From contig CAKTVB010000001.1 of assembly GCA_934621295.1 (NCBI GenBank), forward strand, positions 310,001 through 374,000: a DNA stretch of 64,000 nucleotides, read 5' to 3'. Position numbers and translations under genes: made by a program. This DNA is from an uncultured Collinsella sp. GTDB lineage: Bacteria > Actinomycetota > Coriobacteriia > Coriobacteriales > Coriobacteriaceae. Numbering within the stretch: position 1 is the first letter of the stretch; every line of letters starts with the position of its first letter. The notes beneath the pieces were generated by a model, which saw only the letters and a list, made by a program, of their open reading frames with translations, was not told where the DNA came from and did not search any database. Below, one piece after another: positions 58,797 to 64,000 of the stretch.

Positions 58797-61463
58797 CTAC
58801 TCCTGGACTTTCAGTGCCTCGGCGAGACTGACGCGCTTGATGGAGCGTGTGTGCAGAAGCGCTACGACGAGGTAGGTGGCAAATCCAATGCCCACGCATG
58901 CCGCCATGGACCAGCACGGTACGTAGATCTCGATGTTTCCGTTGTAAGAGATCAGCATCGCACGGAAGATCGCGGTGAGCGAGCCGATGATGACGGGCAG
59001 GCTCAGTACGAGTGATGCGGCGACGCACAGTGTGATTGAGCGGATGTAGAGGCGCGAGATTTCGCCATCGCGATAGCCAAAGACCTTCATGTAGCTGATG
59101 GAACGGGCACTACGGTCGAGTACGGCTTTGGTCAACAGGTACATGAACAGCAAGAAGATGAACACGGCAAGTCCTACCATCAAACCGATCAGGTCGCTCA
59201 TCATGCCGATAAACTGATCACCTACGGCTCGCATGTCGTCGGGTGTGGTGTCGCCGGCAAAGTAGCGCGCATCGAGGTCGAGCTTCTCGTCGCTTGCGTA
59301 GCCATTGAAGTATGAGGCGTCGTTGCCAAAGAGCACGTTAAAATCGTCGAGGCCCATGTAGACATTCATGTCGGACTTTGAACCCCATGCGGAGCCGTTG
59401 CCCGCGTATTCGAGAGAGTAGTTCTTGTCTTCATATTTGTCGTAGAAATCGACCTGCTCGCCCTCTTTCCAGCCGAACTTGTCAAGCAGGCCGCGTCCAA
59501 AGACAATCCGTCCTTCCCCAACGTTCAGGTTTTTCCAATAGCGCGAGTTGGGCGAGATGCCGTAGATCGTCACGGTCTCCTCGCCGTTTCCTTCGCCTCG
59601 GTTGTATTGAAGCTGGTAGACGGCGTATTTTTCGGCTTGGGCAATCCTGTTCGCGCTGTTGTCGGTCGTATTGACAGGGTGGATATCGTCATTGTCGGTG
59701 TCGATTTTGGAGGCATCGTCAATAAGGTCGATCACTTCGTCGCGATCGCAGCCGAGGGCATCTGCGATGTCGTCGAGGCGGGCGTAGAGCGCGTCTTTCT
59801 TGTCCTGGACTTTTGCTAGAGCATTTTGCGCCGCGCTCAGGCTTGCGGCAGAGGGCGAAGCGGTTGCGGCATCTGCCGCGGCTTGTGCTGCATCTGCAGC
59901 ATCGTCGAGCTCGTCTTCTGCATCTTCGGCGGCGGTAAGGAGCGCGCCGTCGACTGACTGCAGGCGCTCGAGCGCTGCCCATTGTTCGCGTTCCTCGGCG
60001 CTGCCTTCAAGCTCGAGCGGGGCTTTAAGCGTGTACTGGTACTTTGCCACAAGGCTTGTCTCGAGGTTATCGGCATAGTGCGTCATCGTGGGAAGGATTG
60101 CCAGGCCGAAGAGCAAAAGCAGCGAGGCGAAAGCGATGCCCACGAAGAGCGTGGCGAAGTTGCCGAGGTTGCGCAGGAAGACGCGCAGGCGGAAGCGGGC
60201 GACGAAGCCCATGCGTTCGGGCAGCCGCAGGCCTCGCTTGGTGCCGGACTTGCCGCTGGCCTCGTAACGCAAAAACTGCAGGGGTGTCTTGCCCGTCTTG
60301 CGAAGAAGTCCTGCGAGCGTGATAAGGACGAGCGCTGCGGCGGGCACTACGGCGCACTTGGTGAAGATCTCCCAGCTCCAGTACACACGGAAGGGAGGCA
60401 GGCTGTAGGAACCGTAGTAAAGGTTGCGCATGGACTCGGTGAAGAACGCGACGCCGAGGGCGCATCCCAGTCCAGCCGCGAGGATGCCTATGATGGCGGG
60501 GAGCGCAAGGTAATGGAGGATGATCTCGCGCTTACGGTAGCCGCTGGCGAGCAGCGTTCCGATGACGGCGCTCTCCTCTTCGATGGTGGCGTCGGTAAGC
60601 ACGACGAAGACGAAGGCCATGATCACGATGATGATGTCGAGCAGCGTCGTCCACATGGCGGAATCGCCGTCCACGTCGTCGCGTGCGTACCCGATGCCCT
60701 GGTTGGAGTCGGCGTCGATGAGGTCGTCCACGCGCGCATCTGCGTCTGTTAAAGCTTCGACCATGTCCTTCTCGGCATCGGTGCGCTCGGCGACGGAGAG
60801 GCCGCGGTCATTGAAAGTGAACGAGTAGGTGTAGGCGGGCGCGCCACCGGCGTTTTCGAGCGCAGCAAAGCCGGCGTCTGTGACCTCGGCAACGCCAAAG
60901 GTAATGGTGTTTACCGTGAAGTCGGAGTTGTTGGGAAAGAGCGCCTGGCTGTCGGGCAGGGTCATGATGCCGCAGATGGTGTAAGCTCGCCCGCAGAGTT
61001 CGACCTTGTCGCCCACGGCGAGGTCATTGTTCGTGGCGAAGACGCGGTCGACGGCGACCTCATTGTTTGCCTGGGGTTTCGTGCCCTCGCAGTAGGACGC
61101 GATGTCGACCTCGGTTCGGTGCGCGTAGGTGCGCAGCGTACGCTTGGTGCCGTCATCGCCGGTGGGCTTCTTTATGGCCGCGTCTATGGAGAAGTTCTTG
61201 TAGAGCGTGACGCCGCCGACGCTTTCGGTCGCGTCTTCGGCGGCCTCGAGCTGGGCGTCGGTCGCCTCGAAGGAGGTCGTCACGCGGCCGTCCTCGATCG
61301 TGTACTCGTCGCGCATATTGTCGATGAGGCAGCCGATGGAGTGGGCTGCGAGCAAAAAGCCCGACGTGAGGGCGATGCTGCCGCACATGAGCAGAAAGAT
61401 GCCCAGGTATTTACCAAGATTGTGACGCAGCTCGCGGGGGAGCCGCCTGATCAGGGGAGTCAT
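58797..61463 (-). CDS. FtsX-like ABC transporter permease with large extracytoplasmic domains
   Basis: An 888-residue membrane protein. One N-terminal TM helix (KYLGIFLLMCGSIALTSGFLLA) precedes a first extracytoplasmic domain (about 45-240). Three TM helices follow (about 250-400), then a helix near 435-455 and a second extracytoplasmic domain with a probable coiled coil of Ala/Asp/Glu-rich repeats (LTAAEDAEDELDDAADAAQA). Three C-terminal helices end the protein. This duplicated FtsX arrangement is found in DUF214-type exporters. ATG 61463 is chosen because the 30 upstream codons lack family character and lie over the ATPase gene end; the gap to that gene is 7 nt. The substrate is unknown. 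Confidence 0.87.
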   Translation of the reverse strand: MTPLIRRLPRELRHNLGKYLGIFLLMCGSIALTSGFLLAAHSIGCLIDNMRDEYTIEDGRVTTSFEATDAQLEAAEDATESVGGVTLYKNFSIDAAIKKPTGDDGTKRTLRTYAHRTEVDIASYCEGTKPQANNEVAVDRVFATNNDLAVGDKVELCGRAYTICGIMTLPDSQALFPNNSDFTVNTITFGVAEVTDAGFAALENAGGAPAYTYSFTFNDRGLSVAERTDAEKDMVEALTDADARVDDLIDADSNQGIGYARDDVDGDSAMWTTLLDIIIVIMAFVFVVLTDATIEEESAVIGTLLASGYRKREIILHYLALPAIIGILAAGLGCALGVAFFTESMRNLYYGSYSLPPFRVYWSWEIFTKCAVVPAAALVLITLAGLLRKTGKTPLQFLRYEASGKSGTKRGLRLPERMGFVARFRLRVFLRNLGNFATLFVGIAFASLLLLFGLAILPTMTHYADNLETSLVAKYQYTLKAPLELEGSAEEREQWAALERLQSVDGALLTAAEDAEDELDDAADAAQAAADAATASPSAASLSAAQNALAKVQDKKDALYARLDDIADALGCDRDEVIDLIDDASKIDTDNDDIHPVNTTDNSANRIAQAEKYAVYQLQYNRGEGNGEETVTIYGISPNSRYWKNLNVGEGRIVFGRGLLDKFGWKEGEQVDFYDKYEDKNYSLEYAGNGSAWGSKSDMNVYMGLDDFNVLFGNDASYFNGYASDEKLDLDARYFAGDTTPDDMRAVGDQFIGMMSDLIGLMVGLAVFIFLLFMYLLTKAVLDRSARSISYMKVFGYRDGEISRLYIRSITLCVAASLVLSLPVIIGSLTAIFRAMLISYNGNIEIYVPCWSMAACVGIGFATYLVVALLHTRSIKRVSLAEALKVQE

Positions 61464-61470
61464 CGCGCGC

Positions 61471-62184
61471 CTACCAATCGAGCTCGGAGGCGGATACGGG
61501 CGATTCGTTGACCTCGTCTTCGGCCAGGCGCCCGTCGCGCAGGCGTAGTACACGGTTGGCCATGCGGGCGATAGCGGCGTTGTGCGTCACGATCACGATG
61601 GTGCAGCCGTACTCTCGGTTCACGCGCTCCATGAGCTCGAGGACTTCTTTCGAGGTCTTGTAGTCGAGGGCTCCCGTGGGCTCGTCGCACAGGATGAGGC
61701 CGGGGTTCTTTACGAGCGCGCGGCCGATGGCGCAGCGCTGCTGCTGGCCGCCGGAGACCTGGCGTGGGAACTTGTTGCGGTGCTCCCAAAGGCCGAGTGA
61801 GCGCAGAAGATCTTCCATGGACAGGGGGTTTGCCGAGAGGTGTGCTGTGACCTCGATGTTCTCTTTGATGGTGAGATCGGGCACGAGGTTGTAGAACTGA
61901 AAGACGAAGCCGAGCTCGCGGCGGCGGTACTCGCCGAGGTCCTTGCTCGAAAGTGAGGTGAGCTCGCAGCCTCCGACCGAGACCGTGCCGCCGTCGGCGT
62001 CCTCGAGGCCGCCAATGAGGTTGAGGAAGGTCGACTTGCCCGAGCCCGAGGGGCCGAGCATGACGCAAATCTCGCCTCGGTTTACGGTGGTGGTGATGCC
62101 GCTGAGTACCTGGATGCGGGCCTCGCCGTCGCCGTAGTGTTTTTTGAGGTCGTTAACCACCAGGTAGGGGGTGTTGCCCTTCAT
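61471..62184 (-). CDS. ABC transporter ATP-binding protein (MacB/LolD type)
   Basis: A 237-residue ATPase with Walker [25 protein letters not shown], signature VSGGQQQR, Walker [13 protein letters not shown] and H-loop VTHN. The [11 protein letters not shown] segment is typical of partners of FtsX-like permeases. GGAG lies about 8 nt before ATG 62184, favouring it over GTG 62205. It is co-transcribed with the permease gene 7 nt downstream. The promoter region contains a DtxR-like palindrome about 57 nt upstream, which suggests control by iron or manganese. Confidence 0.92.
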   Translation of the reverse strand: MKGNTPYLVVNDLKKHYGDGEARIQVLSGITTTVNRGEICVMLGPSGSGKSTFLNLIGGLEDADGGTVSVGGCELTSLSSKDLGEYRRRELGFVFQFYNLVPDLTIKENIEVTAHLSANPLSMEDLLRSLGLWEHRNKFPRQVSGGQQQRCAIGRALVKNPGLILCDEPTGALDYKTSKEVLELMERVNREYGCTIVIVTHNAAIARMANRVLRLRDGRLAEDEVNESPVSASELDW

Positions 62185-62240
62185 GGGACGCTCCAATCGT
62201 TGCACGCAAGGCTAACGGAGCAGTCGATGGTGAGGGCAGA

Positions 62241-62271
62241 GTTAGCCTAGGTTGAGTTTAACTAGGCTAAC
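62241..62271 (-). promoter_or_regulatory. DtxR-like palindrome upstream of the ABC exporter
   Basis: GTTAGCCTAG (62241-62250) and CTAGGCTAAC (62262-62271) are a perfect inverted pair around 11 nt. Each half matches the GTTAGCCTA core of DtxR/IdeR-type boxes. It lies 57 nt upstream of the ATPase start codon. Confidence 0.55.
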
Positions 62272-62455
62272 AATAGCATAGAGATGGGCAGGTCAATCGA
62301 AAAGGGGGACATTTGTTACATAAGCCTGTTGGAACGTGCCGAGCTGTGTTCTGGCCGACTCACATCCAGATACGCCGGCGCCTTAATTTGGCGGAGAGAG
62401 AAGATGACGTGCCGCCAATTGCCCACAAATACGGCGCTCGACAGCCCGGAGCGAT

Positions 62456-63343
62456 CTACTCCGCGTTCTCCTCGATTACATCCGCATAGGCTTCGATAAA
62501 GCGCTGTACATGCGGGGCGGGGTTGCGCGGATAGGCGAGAAAGCACGGCACTTCGATGAGACTATCGAGCGTGACGCCAACAAAGCCTGGATGGATACCC
62601 GACCAGGCCCCGCTCGTCATCACGACGTCACCGGACTCGGCGGCTTCGTTGAAGAGCGCGAAATCGAAGGTTTGGACATCGATGACCTCGATGCCTTCTT
62701 CTCGTCTGAGCAGGTGCCTGAGCTGATCGGTGGCGTCGTTTGCGTGGCGCAGCATACGAACACGAAGACCGCGCAGGTCATCGATCGTGAGGGTCTTTTT
62801 TGTTGCAAGCGGGCTGTCGCGCGGGACATCAACCGAGAACGGTGTCGAGAAGATGGGAAGGAGCTGGCACATGCCGCCCCATCGCACGGTGGAGTAGCTC
62901 GTCTGCACGACGTCGACTTCGGCCCCGAGTCGCGTCATCACCGATGTTTTTGGATCATAAAGGTCGCCGACGCTTACGACCTCAAGCTGAAGGTCATTTG
63001 CTTTTGCACGTATGAGCGGCCAAAAAGCCTGCGTGTTCTTCCCGGGCGCCATGAGCGAGACGCCCAGGCGCACTGACGCGAGACCGCCCAGGTTGCGCGC
63101 ACGCCAAAGTGCCGCAGACGATTCGCCGATAATCTTGCGGGCATCTTCTACAATTGATTTGCCAGCTTCAGTTGTATGGACACCGGTATGCGAGCGGGCG
63201 AAAAGCGTGAGACCGTGCTCTCCTTCAAAGGCTGTGACCTGTTTGACCAGGGCGGGAGTCGAGATATTGAGTTTCTCGGCGGCCTTGGAAAAGCTGCCGA
63301 GTTCTGCCGCCGCTACAATTGCATCGAGCCTTCGGTCGTACAT
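62456..63343 (-). CDS. LysR-family transcriptional regulator
   Basis: A 295-residue regulator. The N-terminal winged helix (MYDRRLDAIVAAAELGSFSKAAEKLNISTPALVKQVTAFE) is canonical LysR, followed by LFARSHTGVHTTEAG. The C-terminal effector domain (about 90-290) has the periplasmic-binding-protein fold (VRLGVSLM...). ATG 63343 is preferred: the 53 upstream codons lie in the divergent promoter region. It diverges from an SDR gene across 142 nt, the classic LysR arrangement in which it would activate that gene. The effector is unknown; the SDR substrate or product is likely. Confidence 0.88.
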   Translation of the reverse strand: MYDRRLDAIVAAAELGSFSKAAEKLNISTPALVKQVTAFEGEHGLTLFARSHTGVHTTEAGKSIVEDARKIIGESSAALWRARNLGGLASVRLGVSLMAPGKNTQAFWPLIRAKANDLQLEVVSVGDLYDPKTSVMTRLGAEVDVVQTSYSTVRWGGMCQLLPIFSTPFSVDVPRDSPLATKKTLTIDDLRGLRVRMLRHANDATDQLRHLLRREEGIEVIDVQTFDFALFNEAAESGDVVMTSGAWSGIHPGFVGVTLDSLIEVPCFLAYPRNPAPHVQRFIEAYADVIEENAE

Positions 63344-63485
63344 AGATGCACCCGCCTCGTCTGGTTTTATTACGACAAGTATAAACCGATGGTTAATACC
63401 ATGGCAAAACATCGGTAATTCTCGAGCGCTTGAACTCGACCTATTCTTCGTTTTGGCATTACATTCGCCAACGAAGGGATTCAGT

Positions 63486-64000
63486 ATGAACAATTGGCTC
63501 AATCTCGAGGGTCAGGTCTGCGCAGTGACCGGTGCCCTTGGAGGCATGGGCGTCGAGATCTGCCGCGAGTTTGCGCGCAATGGCGCCAACGTGGTCCTGC
63601 TCGACCTCGACGAGGGCAAGGTCAAGACTGCGGCTGCCGGTCTGTCCGATGAGTTTGGTATCCATGCCGAGGGTTATCGCATGGACGCTACTTGCGAGGA
63701 CGAGGTCCAGGCTGCCGTTGACGCCACTATTCGCGACTTCGGCCGCGTGGATGTGCTGGTAAACACCGCGGGCATTCTGCGTTTTGCCCCGATGGAGGAT
63801 CTGCCGCTTTCCGACTGGGAGACCGTCATCAAGGTCAACCTCACCGGCACCTTCATCGCCTCCCAGCGTTTTGGCCGCGAGATGATCAAACAGGGTGCAG
63901 GTCGTCTGGTGCATATCTCCACTGCTGCCTCTTATCAGCCCGAGACGTTCTCCGGCGTCTATAGCTCCACCAAGGCGGGCGTCAACATGATGTCCAAGAT
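63486..64000 (+). CDS. SDR-family oxidoreductase (3' partial)
   Basis: The frame is open from ATG 63486 to the right edge (171 codons visible), so the gene continues outside the window. It is a short-chain dehydrogenase/reductase: the cofactor loop is TGALGGMGVE, an acidic residue follows strand 2 (LLDLD), which favours NAD(H), then VNTAGIL and HISTAAS with the active-site Ser region, and YSSTK with the catalytic Tyr and Lys. Enzymes of this class oxidise or reduce sugars, polyols or other alcohols; the substrate cannot be told. It diverges from the LysR gene, which probably controls it. Confidence 0.88.
   Translation, partial: MNNWLNLEGQVCAVTGALGGMGVEICREFARNGANVVLLDLDEGKVKTAAAGLSDEFGIHAEGYRMDATCEDEVQAAVDATIRDFGRVDVLVNTAGILRFAPMEDLPLSDWETVIKVNLTGTFIASQRFGREMIKQGAGRLVHISTAASYQPETFSGVYSSTKAGVNMMSK

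Overview
The window looks like a chromosomal segment of a GC-rich gut actinobacterium of the class Coriobacteriia, most likely Collinsella or a close relative. That placement is an inference from gene content: seven-helix membrane LuxR regulators, tandem YhgE/Pip proteins, a gatCAB operon, an agmatine/putrescine operon and Tad-type pilus genes. No rRNA, CRISPR array, integrase or transposase was seen, and the only tRNA found is tRNA-Phe(GAA).

Layout. 1-2.8 kb: the end of a Tad/Flp pilus cluster (a TadG-like protein cut by the left edge, then TadE-like and DUF192 genes, all overlapping). 2.9-10.5 kb: tRNA-Phe, a GH5 protein lacking its usual acid/base residue, then housekeeping genes (rsmI, metG, an HD protein, rsmA, a TatD nuclease, a PHP phosphoesterase). 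10.6-17.7 kb: a D-Ala-D-Ala carboxypeptidase facing pstB with a phoB/phoR-like pair, then htpG. 18-23 kb: two tandem YhgE/Pip membrane proteins. 23-29.5 kb: a zinc-ribbon protein, an amidohydrolase, a NUDIX-Vsr fusion and a BceAB-like ABC transporter.

29.6-43.5 kb is a coherent catabolic island: a membrane LuxR regulator, an APC permease, putrescine carbamoyltransferase, an agmatine/putrescine antiporter, an agmatine deiminase-family protein, carbamate kinase, a second membrane LuxR regulator, a Tat-exported lipoprotein amidohydrolase, a soluble LuxR regulator and a second deiminase-family protein. In E. faecalis this gene order (aguB-aguD-aguA-aguC) converts agmatine to putrescine, CO2, ammonia and ATP. 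Here both deiminase paralogs have replaced the catalytic histidine (Thr and Asn), so their chemistry or substrate is open. Similar GTTTA/TAAAC elements precede three of the transcription units.

43.6-52.9 kb: a GNAT acetyltransferase, DAHP synthase, a zinc-ribbon/LRR protein, an MFS transporter, luxS and gatCAB (GatB carries an insertion of about 60 residues). 53-64 kb is more accessory: an AAA/DUF4143 ATPase flanked by perfect 39-bp direct repeats and preceded by a strong operator array, a TetR gene and its probable membrane-protein target with matching operators, a DUF6110-P1B ATPase pair flanked by related 72-bp palindromes, an ABC exporter behind a DtxR-like palindrome, and a divergent LysR/SDR pair cut by the right edge.

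A recurring oddity is a set of very long, nearly perfect nested palindromes in intergenic regions (about 12.1, 17.7, 17.8 and 52.9 kb). They share architecture but not sequence.
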